NCBI GenBank assembly: GCA_037957365.1
Contig: JARHVA010002006.1
Location: 1,091,501 to 1,155,500, forward strand
Direction of reading: 5' to 3'
Source of the DNA: Torreya grandis
Taxonomy: Eukaryota > Streptophyta > Pinopsida > Cupressales > Taxaceae
DNA length: 64,000 nucleotides
Numbering within the stretch: position 1 is the first letter of the stretch; the number at the start of each line of letters is the position of its first letter. Position numbers and translations under genes: made by a program. Of the stretch, positions 50,601 through 56,588 are shown piece after piece. A model generated the notes under the pieces. That model was not told the origin of the DNA. It saw only the letters and a program-made list of their open reading frames with translations, and did no database searches.

Positions 50601-53600
50601 TGGAACTCCTCATCACTAGAACTGTTGGACTCCACACGCTCAAGCTCCTCCAAGCTAATACCAACCAGCCATGTCTGTGTAGCATCATCATCAATTTGTG
50701 TTGGCTCCTCTGGCTCTACATCCCATATGGCTGCTAGACTCTCTTTGTACGCAAGTGTGTTGCGGTCAATGAGACGCAAGGCACTATGTACGGCCACAAG
50801 CTTCTCTGTCCTCTTAGAGGTAACCCTGTTCCTCTTCATGGAGTGAATCCAGCTATAAGTAGACCAATTCCTCTCAGCAGCAGAAGAACTATAAACCTGC
50901 GACAACAAACGAAAGGCTTTTGGTAGGCCTTGGGGGTGGGGGTGGGGGTGGGTCCCACTAGCAATTAGGGTTAGGGTAGAAAGCATAAAAATCCATTTTT
51001 TTTTTAAATTTAAAAAGAAAAACACTTTATGACTTTGTCTTGTGTGGGGGACGCTTGGACGTCCCCGAGACCTTTGGACGTCCAGGGGACTTCTCAACAT
51101 CCCCTGGACATCCAGGGGACGTCCAGAAGTCTCCCCTCCAAAAAGGGGATCTCCCAGGGACGTCTCCTCTCAGAGGGAGACGTCCTTGGGTCGACGACGA
51201 AACTTGGCGGAGGTGGCGGGACGGCTAGGGGGCATCACCGCGTCCCCGAGACGTCCCCATCCTTGAAAAGCGAGGTTTTTTTTTTTAGGGGGGGGCCCCG
51301 TCCCCGTGGAACTATGTGGGAAACTAAAACACAAAAAAAGAATTAAGGACAATTTTTAGAATGGGTTTCCTTGAAGGATGGAGGAGGCACTAGCTAAGTA
51401 CTAAAATTTAGTCTGGACTAAGGGCAAGGTCAAAGTAGGTTACTTAAGTTGAAATTTTTCAGCCCACGATGTTGTGATGTTACAGAATAAACTTATTGAA
51501 AAGCAGGGAAAAAATCCATCAAATATTAACAATATGGGCCATGATAATAAATTCACTTAATGCATACATAAGTTCTCATGTATATCACTCCAATAAATTT
51601 AGATTCATTTCAAGAACCATGATAATAAATTCACTTAATGCATACAAAAGTTATCATGTATAGCACTCAAATACTTTAGATTCATTTCCCATCTAAGGGT
51701 GCAACATGGCTTGCAATAAAGCATGTGAAAGTGTCATTCGAGAAGTTCATACACAAAACAGAAGTGTTTAAAGCAGAAAAAACTGATCTTCGGGATTATT
51801 GCTTTAGATTAATTGATTAAATGGAAGATTAAAACACAGAAAAGCAGGGGTGGGGGGGGGCGGGGGGAATCATGTTTGATCATTGATATTTTTTGTAATG
51901 GGTTTCCTTAAAGGATGGAGGAGGAACTGCCTAAGTACTAAAACTCAGACTGGACTAAGGGTAAGGTCAGAGTAGGTTGCTTAAGTTGCAGCCTCCAGAA
52001 TATTTTTAGCCCATTGTGCTGAGAAATAGTAGACGCTTAACAACAACTCAGATTACATATAAAGTCTTAAACGGCTGCTTGAAGCACGGGAGTGAGATTT
52101 CCAATAACTTTGCAGGTTTCTAATTCACAATGTAAAAAAAAGAAGTTGCACTCCTAGTCATTTTTGGACTATATGAAGTGTGAAAAGGGTTTTCCAACAA
52201 CTTTAAAGGCTTCTAAACTAGCGGGTATAGAAAAGGAGTTATTTCCCATTAATTTTTGCATACATCTACCTATTTTGGCTCTTGCATGGTCATTGGGAAT
52301 GAAACATAGATTGTAACCTCTCCACCTGAGAACTGGCAAAAGGATTTAAAATGTCTCCACCTCCTGGTTTTCCAAAGGGAATAATTTGTAACAAACATTG
52401 TTTTTCCAACGACAATGTAACATATATTCTACTCTCTTTTAACAGGCCTAAAGTTACTCTTTCTTAACAACTTGAAATAATCAACTCATCTGGACTCTGA
52501 ACTTTAACAAGCAAGTTAGCAATGAGTGAGGCTCAATATATATGTATGTATGTATGAAAAGTGATGCCTTCTTGAACGAAGAATACTATGGTGGTGCAGA
52601 TCAACATTCTAAGAAAAAGCAAACTAAACTTGAGATGAAGTTAAGGGCATAACTTCATAACCTGAGGTTGAAAAGTGAGTTATATTAAGTCTTTATGCAA
52701 ATTCCTTTGACTTCAGACGAACATTTTAAGAATAAACCACTTCAACATAAGATGATGTTAAACCACCTGCTTCAAATTGCTAAGGTTGAAAAATGAGTTG
52801 TACTAGTGTTTAAACATTTTCCTTGATGATTAATGCATATCACGAGTCCTAGAGAGTGTGGCCTTAAAATGTTGGTTAAGCACATTTTAGTATTATTGAT
52901 GGTCCATAACCATTAACCCTTGTACACAACCTAACAATATCCTCTCTCCAAATGCCACCAATGCTTGTGCATGTGGAGCCGTTCAGACTTAGAAAGAGAT
53001 GCTTACTCCAAGGACCATAGGGAAGGTTTGAGGAAATGACGTTAAGCAGTTATTCAGGTAAAGATCATTTAGAGTGACACAAGTATTCCTTATGTCTAAG
53101 AAGAAAGTCCCATAGGCTTGGTTTCTAATTGCCATCCAAACCTCAAGATTTTATAGACTTGGGTTCCCATTTCAATCCTTGGATTCCTTCTCTCTTAAGG
53201 TGTTGGCAAGTTCGTCATATTTGCAGTCCTCATTTCCATAAGGCTTATGACATGCCACAATCAAGAAAGGAAACGCCATGTCTCCATGAGAGAGATACCT
53301 CAGCTCAATGCCGCTAATGATCACATTGCACCAATCACATGATGTGGAGCTTTATGAAGGCTTTATGAGTGCTTGATGAAAGTCGAGAACTTCATTCCAC
53401 TAAATGTTCAATTATGAAATAACAAAAAAATATCGATGGTGCATAAATAGATATGCTTTACGCATCAACTATATAATACTTCATCATCTCCATGTGTGTT
53501 GGATATAAGGAAACAATTCTTGACACGAAATCTAGTTTGACAAACTGCCCCAATATTTTTTATTTTTTCCAGTTCATTGTTATAAAAACTTACTTCTCCA

Positions 53601-56260
53601 TTTCAATTTGTAAATTTGTAAGAGCTTATTTGTCCAGTTCGTTATTATATGCGTTTATTTCTCTAGTTCATTGTTGTAAACATCTCATTCAAATAAATTA
53701 TGTAAGATTATTTCATAGAAGTGCCCAAACAACACAAAATATGAAGAAAAATTAATTGCAGTGCATTTAAGAATATAAACTCTTTCAAGTTGTGGCTAGC
53801 ATTCACCAATTGGCTATTATTTTTAGTTTTTCATAAAAAATTGGACAAATTGAAAATGATAATTTTTTTGGATTCTTTCTTGAAAAAAATGGCCAACTAA
53901 TTGTATAAAACAAAAAAAAATCATAAGAAATTTAGATATTTATTTAATTTTTTCCAAAATCTTTAGAAATGAAAATTGTATATTGAAAAAGATTTTCCAA
54001 TATTTCTAATCTTCTAAAAAATGTAAGGTTCATTCTAATTTTCCACAATTAAGGTACTTAAAAGACAAGTAGGGATATTGGTCAAAGTACAAAGGTTTAC
54101 TGATATCACTTCCAAACATGGTGATTTCAGATCAAACACTCTTGCGAAGAGCACAATATTGTTGGCAACAATGCATAGGAAATATGCACTTCACAAAGGC
54201 ATGGAAACTTTTAACAAATGAAGGAGTATGTGAAAAGAAAACTAATCCAAAACCTGAATCAAATGAGTTCCAAAAATCCAATTAGACTGTTTGAAAACAG
54301 AGGGGAACTCATAATGATTAAATATAGTGTGTAATAAAGGGTCCTCTGGTTGCCAATGAGATATAGAAGGATTGGTGAAGTGGTTTGGTTGTGCCCAGCC
54401 CCATCGAAGTTTGAACCTCAGAGGGTGTTTATAACCATATATAGTCATTTACTTGATGGTTTAAATGTGATTAAAGTATTAATGGTTCCATAATTCTCTT
54501 TGAGACTGGGCCCCCAATTTGTGGTCCATAAATGGTTATAGCTCTGGTCAAAAGCTAAGCACCAATCTAAAAATAAAAAATAAAGGGTCCTCTGGTTGTT
54601 GAATTCCTTCCTGAGCACTAACTTGCCAATTAATTGTGTATGGGTATGTAAATTTTAATGGTGATAAAACTTCTGAAGAGTGGCTGGGTAACAAACACAA
54701 CACCGACTTAGCAGTGCAGACTCCTAGGAACCAGGCAATGAGCATAAGCTGTAAAATTAATTTAAAATTGATACTACTTTGTGTTAGTGACTGAGCAGAA
54801 ACACAATATTAATTTTATCCTGATAATTTTATTGATTTATGACCAGGCAGTAAGCATCATATTAGTGATCAAATTACAGTGATCACATGATATAGGCAAT
54901 AAATAAGTTTAAGCTAGTGGTCCAATTGAGGAGGCTTCCTAAATTTTCTCAGTAGGGGTTGCTGGATCCTTTCAAGAATTTTAATTTGAAATTGTGAGCG
55001 CAAATTTATGTGGGTAATTATCTAAGATTAACAAAACAACACAAACGTCACTCTGACAATAAATCTCCTATAAAGACCAACATTTGTGAGAATCCAGTTG
55101 TATTGTTCATTCCATTCCAAATGATTCATTGCTTTCTCTAACCTCGCCAGTATCTGGCCAGGCTCTTAACAAATGCAGTAAGATTAACAAAACAACACGA
55201 ACGTCACTCTGACAAATAATCTCTTATAAAGACCAACATTTGTGAGAATCCAGTTGTATTGTTCATTCCATTCCAAATGATTCATTGCTCTCTCTAGCCT
55301 GGCCGGTATCTGGCCAGGCTATTAACAAATGCAGCAGATCTCTGGCTTCCCGGTCCAACACCAGTTAAAACTTCCCACTATTTGAGCACAATTTAAAAGC
55401 CCCAAGTGCTAGAAATGATGAGAAAAACACAAACCACAAAATCATGTTCGATATGATAAAGCAACTTATTGAAAACACTAAAAACTAAAGAAGAACCAAT
55501 AAAGACAAATTTATTTAACAGAATTTCAGTTACAGAGGACTTGTTCAAATTTGTCGTTTATCCAAGAACAAAAAAAGAAAAATCACAATATTTAACAACA
55601 GAAAACCCTGATATATTTAGATTTTTTACATTATTTCTCCAGGTTATTTTCAAAGATTACCTTGATCTCACTTTAACTGACTGTCATCCAATGCCCAAAA
55701 ATTATTTACTTCCACACGATATTTATCACCCAAAAACCCTGTTAAACTTAGATTTTGTAAAGTATTTCCCAAGGTGATTTTTTAAAAATATACGTCTAGA
55801 CATCTTTGTTATATTTGGCAAGGTAGCTGATTGTTTTTAACTGCAGCTTACCCATTTATAGGCTGAAATGCCTGTTAAATTCAGATTTTGGAGATTAGTT
55901 CCCACGAGCTTTTTGCAAAATATGACTTGATAACTCTGATATATTCAACCCAGTATAGTAACTAATTTTTATCATCAGCAATTAACACACGGGACTTTAA
56001 ATATATCCCTGAAGCTAAAAACCCTAAGGCAGTTCAAATCCATGTAAAAAAACCCTAAGACAGTTCAAATCCATATAAAAAAAACCCTGATTCATTTATA
56101 ATTTCTCAATGGAGACCACGAATCTTACCTGAGGATAATATTCTGCGTACTTCGCCCCGTTAGCTTCCCTCGTGGGATTGTTTACTAATGGCGGAACATA
56201 ATATGGCTGTCCCGCCATTGGATCGGCCATGGTCAACACAGAAACACAATCTGCTGCCAT
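14460..56260 (-). CDS. ATXR7: ATXR7/SDG25-like histone H3 lysine-4 methyltransferase (SET domain), complete 15-exon gene model
   Basis: Plant ATXR7 (SDG25) is a nuclear SET-domain methyltransferase acting on H3K4; in Arabidopsis it promotes FLC expression. Fifteen exons listed in the summary join by GT-AG introns with matching phases and give 4389 nt, 1462 residues, close to the roughly 1,420 residues I recall for the Arabidopsis protein. Order: short N-terminus; GYF-like segment about 188-239; second GYF-like segment about 362-415 split by the 18.4-kb intron; four Leu-His/Met-Lys modules at 450-475, 565-595, 700-728 and 887-917; PPGF motifs at 517-520 and 631-634; Ser/Asn-rich linker; basic region about 1175-1215; SET about 1325-1449; post-SET to 1462. 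The SET core [11 protein letters not shown] spans exons 13/14, GEELTYNY follows, and the post-SET cysteines are 1450, 1452 and 1457. No stop or frameshift was seen. Exon joining is by inspection, not transcripts; the exon 4-to-5 join is supported by phase 0/0 and by continuity of the GYF-like fold. Intron lengths explain why single-frame scans see only fragments. Confidence 0.93.
16960..17120. repeat. Three tandem units of about 64 bp
   Basis: Units starting near 16965, 17029 and 17093 share CTATC(C/T)CACATGC(A/G)AAAGG followed by an AT-rich tail. They lie in intron 14 of the methyltransferase gene. Confidence 0.65.
17462..19500. repeat. Direct duplication of about 380 bp flanking an LTR-like insert
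   Basis: 17462-17850 and 19132-19480 share AACAACACGATCAATGAAT, CTAGAAAACTAAGATGTC and the rest of the unit with a few small gaps. The two copies sit either side of the 17852-19119 LTR-like unit. The right copy continues past the point where the left copy is interrupted, so the insertion is in the left copy. Confidence 0.7.
17852..19119. mobile_element. LTR-like unit of 1.27 kb (TGTCATGTCCCC...GATATTTCA), probable solo LTR
   Basis: It begins TGTCATGTCCCC and ends GGGGATATTTCA (TG...CA). It shares its ends and internal words (GGGGCC, GGGACGAAAA, GGATATTTCA) with the solo LTR at 43462-44504. No target duplication is visible here; the flanks are rearranged by the surrounding direct duplication. 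No gag or pol coding found inside. Confidence 0.5.
19613..19930. repeat. Near-identical tandem duplication, unit about 160 bp
   Basis: The unit starts CACACAAGCAACCTGTGGC and is repeated immediately with only a few substitutions. The high identity suggests a recent event. Located in intron 14. Confidence 0.8.
20353..22460 (+). mobile_element. Short, decayed LTR retrotransposon with PBS, inside intron 14
   Basis: Two homologous LTRs flank a 1.45-kb interior. The 5' LTR is at about 20353-20625 (first ~130 bp missing) and the 3' LTR at 22079-22460 (TGTTAAGAGTAATCC...GATAGAAACA). They share GTTGCATGGGTTTTGGTTCACAG-like blocks and TTGAGACCCAATTG-like blocks. Right after the 5' LTR is TTGTATCAGAGCCATG (20627-20642), matching the initiator-Met tRNA primer site pattern TGGTATCAGAGC with one change. 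Just before the 3' LTR is CAGGCGGGATTG, a degraded polypurine tract. A zinc-knuckle-like KCYKCG at about 21845-21862 is the only gag trace. Copia-like organisation is inferred; with so little interior it may be a TRIM/LARD-type derivative. Confidence 0.75.
21060..21500. repeat. Dispersed repeat, diverged copy at 43.1-43.45 kb
   Basis: The two regions share CCAAGAGA.ATCAAT, CACA.TGATTAAT and TCAAATGGA..TCAAATTTAAGGTT in the same order. Unclassified; the left copy is inside the LTR element interior and the right copy abuts the solo LTR at 43462. Confidence 0.5.
22566..22691. repeat. Tandem duplication of a 63-bp unit
   Basis: Both units contain AAGTTCATTGATTTTTGGAC and ACCTAAACTAAA. Located in intron 14. 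Confidence 0.75.
23170..25175 (-). CDS. ATXR7: ATXR7-like exons 11-14, SET catalytic domain (residues 1320-1456)
   Basis: Four exons: 25053-25175, 24780-24860, 23502-23555 and 23170-23321. Exon 11 has [17 protein letters not shown] and [10 protein letters not shown], the SET N-terminal fold including the cofactor-contact GLxA segment. Exon 12 has [19 protein letters not shown]. Exon 13 ends RFINHSCE; exon 14 continues PNCYTKI. Together these make the NHSCxPNC pseudoknot that binds S-adenosylmethionine. [10 protein letters not shown] supplies the catalytic tyrosine region (Tyr1437/Tyr1439). The exon 14 donor is AAAAAG|GTATAG at phase 2. If it were not used, translation would end after 11 foreign residues and lose the third post-SET cysteine. 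Confidence 0.94.
25287..25720 (-). CDS. ATXR7: ATXR7-like exon 10, basic pre-SET region (residues 1175-1319)
   Basis: The exon opens with strongly basic stretches ([19 protein letters not shown]) that look like bipartite nuclear-localisation signals. It continues [19 protein letters not shown], a Trp-rich motif I regard as conserved in plant ATXR7 and animal SET1 pre-SET (N-SET) regions, and then a helix ending ELLKITQLK. The acceptor TGCAG|TG completes a Val codon; donor AAG|GTTTGG leaves phase 0. Confidence 0.88.
25821..26529 (-). CDS. ATXR7: ATXR7-like exon 9, disordered linker (residues 939-1175)
   Basis: Ser-, Asn- and Lys-rich, with short basic runs ([19 protein letters not shown]) that could be nuclear-localisation or DNA-contact segments. 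No fold recognised. The acceptor is GCAG|GAA. Of two possible donors, G|GTAATA at 25820 is the only one that keeps the frame into exon 10 (phase 1). Confidence 0.86.
26744..27352 (-). CDS. ATXR7: ATXR7-like exon 8, PPPPGL motif plus helical module 4 (residues 736-938)
   Basis: The exon holds a Cys/Ser-rich linker, a [10 protein letters not shown] motif at 844-853 that resembles a diverged PPGF, and the fourth module, [20 protein letters not shown], then [11 protein letters not shown]. Donor CAG|GTAGCA, phase 0/0. Confidence 0.88.
27545..27901 (-). CDS. ATXR7: ATXR7-like exon 7, PPGF motif plus helical module 3 (residues 617-735)
   Basis: It starts with a Gln/Ser-rich stretch, then DYPPGFGP at 629-636. 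The module is [18 protein letters not shown] followed by KKWVSSHRK. The donor AAG|GTACTG was chosen because it keeps phase 0 and joins the next open frame ([10 protein letters not shown]) at a GGCAG acceptor; the frame runs on 50 codons further before a stop, so retention of the 192-bp intron would truncate the protein. Confidence 0.85.
28012..28344 (-). CDS. ATXR7: ATXR7-like exon 6, PPGF motif plus helical module 2 (residues 506-616)
   Basis: PPGF lies at residues 517-520. The second module reads [17 protein letters not shown], then a hydrophobic run and GRWTETKR. Acceptor TATAG|GTT and donor CAG|GTGCGA, phase 0/0. Length and layout match neighbouring exons 5 and 7, consistent with exon duplication. 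Confidence 0.88.
28488..28814 (-). CDS. ATXR7: ATXR7-like exon 5, end of GYF-like fold plus helical module 1 (residues 397-505)
   Basis: The exon opens [17 protein letters not shown], which completes the GYF-like segment begun in exon 4. It then carries the first module, [19 protein letters not shown], followed by an acidic/hydrophobic helix and NSKK. Phase 0/0. The donor ATG|GTTTGT is weaker than the others; reading through it hits a stop within a few codons, which supports splicing here. Confidence 0.88.
30194..30540. repeat. Low-complexity CCCTTG minisatellite within a gene-free stretch
   Basis: At about 30369-30400 the hexamer CCCTTG is repeated five times. The surrounding open frame is low-complexity and I do not call it a gene. 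Confidence 0.5.
30541..31700 (+). mobile_element. hAT-related element, degraded, no clear target duplication
   Basis: The left end CTAAGTTACTGGGTCCTTGG is itself repeated about 80 bp further on (CTAAGTTACGGGGTCCTTGG at 30625). The right part (31430-31700) matches the right part of the 39911-40874 element: GCATTGAATTAT, GTGGTTATTTAACTTAT and TTTTTGTACGG followed by repeated CATACCC words. The right end AGCAACTTTGG is close to the CAACTTAG end of that element. The interior holds a duplicated segment (about 30785-31130 and 31135-31380) with a frame reading [13 protein letters not shown], perhaps a transposase tail. Confidence 0.55.
32018..32170 (+). mobile_element. SINE-like element (tRNA-derived head)
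   Basis: An A-box-like TTAGCTCGTGGTAAA and a B-box-like GGTTCAAATCC are spaced as in tRNA-derived SINEs, followed by a body containing CACATCCAACTCGCTAGGTG. A diverged relative is at 39541-39720 (GAGTAAGTGGTAAAGAC, GATTCAAATAC, GCATCCAACTGTTTGGG). Ends and target duplications were not resolved. Confidence 0.4.
33434..34970 (-). pseudogene. Exon-like islands of an unrecognised gene nested in the 18.4-kb intron
   Basis: 34197-34325 is bounded by ATCAG| and AAG|GTCTGG and is open in phase 0 for 43 codons ([19 protein letters not shown]). A segment ending at 34797 has a strong donor CTCAG|GTATGC. 33657-33850 is open with [18 protein letters not shown]; a second frame continues [19 protein letters not shown] at 33500-33640, implying a frameshift or an unseen intron. 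The amino-acid composition looks protein-like, but I do not recognise a family. It could be a captured fragment or a decayed nested gene. Confidence 0.3.
34980..35341. mobile_element. hAT-type MITE, 362 bp, with AATCCGG subterminal repeats
   Basis: Left end CATAGTTACCAAGTTCAG, right end reverse-complement CATTGTTACCAAATCCGG. Flanks GTTGGGAC (34969-34976) and GTTGGGAG (35342-35349) match at 7 of 8, with three extra bases on the left. Left words AATCCGG and TTCGG and right words GATCCGG and GCCGGATTT form the subterminal arrays; the centre is AT-rich. Confidence 0.65.
35342..35880 (-). pseudogene. RNase H domain remnant of a non-LTR retrotransposon
   Basis: Minus-strand frames with stops give KLNFDGAAK (first catalytic Asp), [10 protein letters not shown] (catalytic Glu) and [13 protein letters not shown] (the HRxxNxxADxLA-type end). 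This matches the plant LINE-type RNase H seen in L1 elements. A short unit encoding [10 protein letters not shown] is duplicated in tandem. Broken by several stops. Confidence 0.7.
36048..36250 (+). mobile_element. SINE-like element, relative at 54.36 kb
   Basis: The head GTGTATTGGTAAAAGGGG and box CCAAGTTCAAATCTTA share layout with 54361-54425 (GGATTGGTGAAGTGG, CCCCATCGAAGTTTGAACC). It is followed by repeated GGTTGC words. Both look like tRNA-derived SINE heads; boundaries are not resolved. Confidence 0.4.
36590..37090 (+). pseudogene. Second RNase H domain remnant, opposite orientation
   Basis: Plus-strand frames give [26 protein letters not shown], then after a stop GDSMVIIQA and [10 protein letters not shown]. 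These are the four RNase H acidic blocks in order. It is interrupted by stops at about 36848 and 36890. The next 1.2 kb (37.1-38.3) has broken frames on both strands and may be the rest of the element. Confidence 0.7.
37091..38300. other. Probable retroelement-derived region, unclassified
   Basis: GC-richer than the flanks, with broken frames on both strands (about 37130-37435 minus, 37469-37693 plus). No family motif recognised. It lies between the RNase H remnant and the duplicated T-rich tail at 38.36 kb, so it may be part of a LINE. Confidence 0.35.
38362..38694. repeat. Duplicated 146-bp tail unit followed by (AT)n microsatellite
   Basis: Two units start TGTGTGCCTTA and contain TTTTGTAAC.CTTTC and GACCCCCC.ACCCTCAAAT. 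Each ends in an AT-rich or TA-repeat tail. About 46 bp of pure (AT)n closes the second unit (38649-38694). The layout resembles the 3' tails of LINE elements. Confidence 0.6.
39911..40874. mobile_element. hAT-type element, 964 bp, perfect 8-bp TSD, very GC-rich internal arrays
   Basis: The left end CTACGTTACCGGATTCG and right end (reverse-complement CTAAGTTGCCGATACGG) are flanked by ATTAAAAT (39903-39910 and 40875-40882). Subterminal words are GATACGGCC and GGGTACGG on the left and CCGTATCC on the right. Three units of 65-76 bp occupy 40035-40170. A second GC-rich tandem array (CCTCCGCGCGACCTGCGC, period about 40 bp) is at 40265-40400. No transposase is visible. Confidence 0.88.
41720..42991 (+). 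mobile_element. hAT transposon derivative, 1,272 bp, perfect TIR and 8-bp TSD
   Basis: The left end CATAGTCACAAGGTTCG is the exact reverse complement of the right end CGAACCTTGTGACTATG. It is flanked by GCCACAAC at 41712-41719 and 42992-42999. Subterminal regions are rich in TTCG and CGAA words. The interior retains the transposase C-terminus (next entry) but not the catalytic RNase-H-like core, so it is an internally deleted, non-autonomous copy. Confidence 0.93.
42321..42701 (+). pseudogene. hAT transposase C-terminal dimerisation domain, truncated
   Basis: The frame holds the hAT dimerisation signature in order: [22 protein letters not shown], with spacing as in the family, then [10 protein letters not shown], then HTNKRNRLG, then [11 protein letters not shown], followed by an acidic tail. 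Full-length plant hAT transposases are usually 600-900 residues; here about 125 remain. The ATG is probably internal to the original ORF. No stops interrupt this part. Confidence 0.88.
43462..44504. mobile_element. Solo LTR, 1,043 bp, with 5-bp target duplication
   Basis: Begins TGTAATGTCCCTC and ends GGATATTTCA; flanked by GTTAC at 43457-43461 and 44505-44509. TG...CA ends and a 5-bp duplication are the mark of LTR retrotransposon integration; absence of internal domains makes it a solo LTR. Same family as 17852-19119 by shared ends and internal GGGACGAAAACC-like words. Confidence 0.8.
44775..46131 (-). pseudogene. Two phase-compatible exon-like islands of an unrecognised gene within the 18.4-kb intron
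   Basis: 45998-46131 (acceptor GCTAG, donor GAAG|GTAAAT) is open for 44 codons ending [13 protein letters not shown], leaving phase 1. 44775-44827 (acceptor GGGCAG, donor AAG|GTATCT) needs phase 1 and continues [18 protein letters not shown]. The fit of splice sites, phase and protein-like composition argues for real exons, either of a nested gene or of a captured fragment. No family recognised. Confidence 0.35.
47220..47342 (-). CDS. ATXR7: ATXR7-like exon 4, second GYF-like segment, N-terminal half (residues 356-396)
   Basis: This 41-codon exon contains [15 protein letters not shown], then [13 protein letters not shown], the typical W...G..NGPF..xxLxxWxxxGY layout of a GYF-like fold. Donor GAG|GTTGGT and acceptor TATAG|GTG, phase 0/0. 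The second half of the fold ([17 protein letters not shown]) appears to be at the start of exon 5, 18.4 kb away. Confidence 0.85.
47441..48119 (-). CDS. ATXR7: ATXR7-like exon 3, first GYF-like segment (residues 129-355)
   Basis: Residues 188-239 begin [15 protein letters not shown] and continue through a YEGL...FLPAELPVY segment. This has the spacing of GYF domains: an aromatic-rich strand, a G-P-[YF] turn, then a helix and a second strand. GYF domains bind proline-rich peptides. The rest is Ser/Thr/Cys-rich with no recognised fold. Acceptor GCAG|G and donor CAG|GTATAT are clean; the exon enters at phase 2 and leaves at phase 0. Confidence 0.88.
48367..48620 (-). CDS. ATXR7: ATXR7-like exon 2 (residues 45-129)
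   Basis: The acceptor is a T-rich tract ending CAG at 48621, and the frame [14 protein letters not shown] opens immediately at phase 0. The donor is CA|GTGAGT, leaving phase 2, which the first base of exon 3 completes to Gln. The content is polar and low-complexity (Ser, Gly, Gln) with a basic EARKRHK stretch. No domain recognised. Confidence 0.82.
48912..49370. mobile_element. Possible hAT-related element ends
   Basis: CTAAGTTACAAGCATG with TTTGGG words (48912) and CCTGGTAACGTAG (49358-49370, reverse-complement CTACGTTACCAGG) face each other like the ends of the family. The flanking octamers do not match, so pairing is uncertain. Located in intron 1. Confidence 0.35.
50226..51316 (-). mobile_element. 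hAT transposon derivative, 1,091 bp, in intron 1
   Basis: Left end CATAGTTCCACGG and right end CCGTGGAACTATG are exact inverted repeats. The right flank TGGGAAAC and left flank TGGGAAAG (two bases away from the TIR) represent the target duplication. The right subterminal region (51040-51270) is an array of GGACGTCC-type words with variants. The minus strand carries the transposase C-terminus. Confidence 0.85.
50585..50940 (-). pseudogene. hAT transposase C-terminal dimerisation domain, truncated
   Basis: Reads [22 protein letters not shown], here given as spaced motifs: [23 protein letters not shown] and AVHSALRLI, then an acidic tail ending EEFHIGDD. It is the same domain as at 42321-42701 but diverged, so the two elements descend from different transposase lineages. 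Upstream the frame runs into G-rich repeats, and only this end of the gene survives. Confidence 0.82.
51837..51868. repeat. G-rich tract
   Basis: A G-run (GGGGTGGGGGGGGGCGGGGG) interrupts the duplicated block; it has several G-runs that could form a quadruplex. Confidence 0.6.
52021..54350. other. Gene-free part of intron 1
   Basis: Short frames only; no splice-bounded coding island and no motif seen. Confidence 0.4.
54355..54530 (+). mobile_element. SINE-like element in intron 1
   Basis: Box-like GGATTGGTGAAGTGG and AAGTTTGAACC spaced about 35 bp apart, sharing TGTGC(C/G)...CCAGCCC with 36061-36110. Tail and duplications not resolved. Confidence 0.4.
55023..55338. repeat. Near-identical tandem duplication, unit about 158 bp
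   Basis: Both units contain AAGATTAACAAAACAACAC, CGTCACTCTGACAA and TATCTGGCCAGGCT; about 95 percent alike by eye. Located in intron 1, within 1.2 kb of exon 1. Confidence 0.8.
56129..56260 (-). CDS. ATXR7: ATXR7-like exon 1 (start codon, residues 1-44)
   Basis: The exon runs from ATG at 56258-56260 to a CAG|GTAAGA donor, phase 0. It encodes a short segment rich in Pro and Tyr ([15 protein letters not shown]). In-frame ATGs also occur at residues 11 and 15; I took the first because the frame upstream has no earlier ATG that stays open. Intron 1 that follows is 7,508 bp (48621-56128) and contains a hAT element and several duplications. Confidence 0.8.
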
Positions 56261-56315
56261 TCTAAAACAAGGCGAGTATTATTTTTTATTTTTTTTGTTG
56301 GCACGGCTCAAAAAC

Positions 56316-56501
56316 CTAACCAGAAAATATCAAATCCATGGAAAAAAAATTGACATATTTCTGCGTGTACGACAAGGTTTCTTACGAAACCCTCGCGAAG
56401 TGCTCCATCGAAACCCTCGTGGAATAAAGGAAACGAAATTTAAAACCTAACTGAAAATGTATGGTTCTTGCGATCCAGATGCCTGCAGGAATTTATAACA
56501 T
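56316..56501 (-). promoter_or_regulatory. Cluster of four short upstream ORFs in the putative 5' UTR
   Basis: Between the inferred transcription start and the main ATG are four ATG-initiated short frames on the minus strand: 56493-56501 (2 codons plus stop), 56382-56408 (MEHFARVS), 56330-56356 (MSIFFPWI) and 56316-56339 (MDLIFSG, overlapping the previous one). They would be met by a scanning ribosome first and could damp translation of the methyltransferase. Their function is inferred; only the reading frames are seen. Confidence 0.45.
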
Positions 56502-56588
56502 CGCAGCAGAGATAGCTTGCTATCCAAGCTGTTGTTTCTCCTTCCGATCTAAGAAGAGAAACGTAACCCAGACTTTTGTTCTTCTTTA

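Larger units (their letters stand above)
49960..52020. repeat. Tandem duplication interrupted by a hAT element in the left copy
   Basis: The block 49965-50225 plus 51317-51477 is repeated at 51480-52015. Shared words: TTATTGAAAAGCAGGGAAAA, CCATCAAATATTAACAA, GGTTTCCTT.AAGGATGGAGG and CTAAGTACTAAAA. A 75-bp internal duplication occurs in the right copy (CCATGATAATAAATTCACTT, at about 51540 and 51616). Located in intron 1. Confidence 0.8.
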
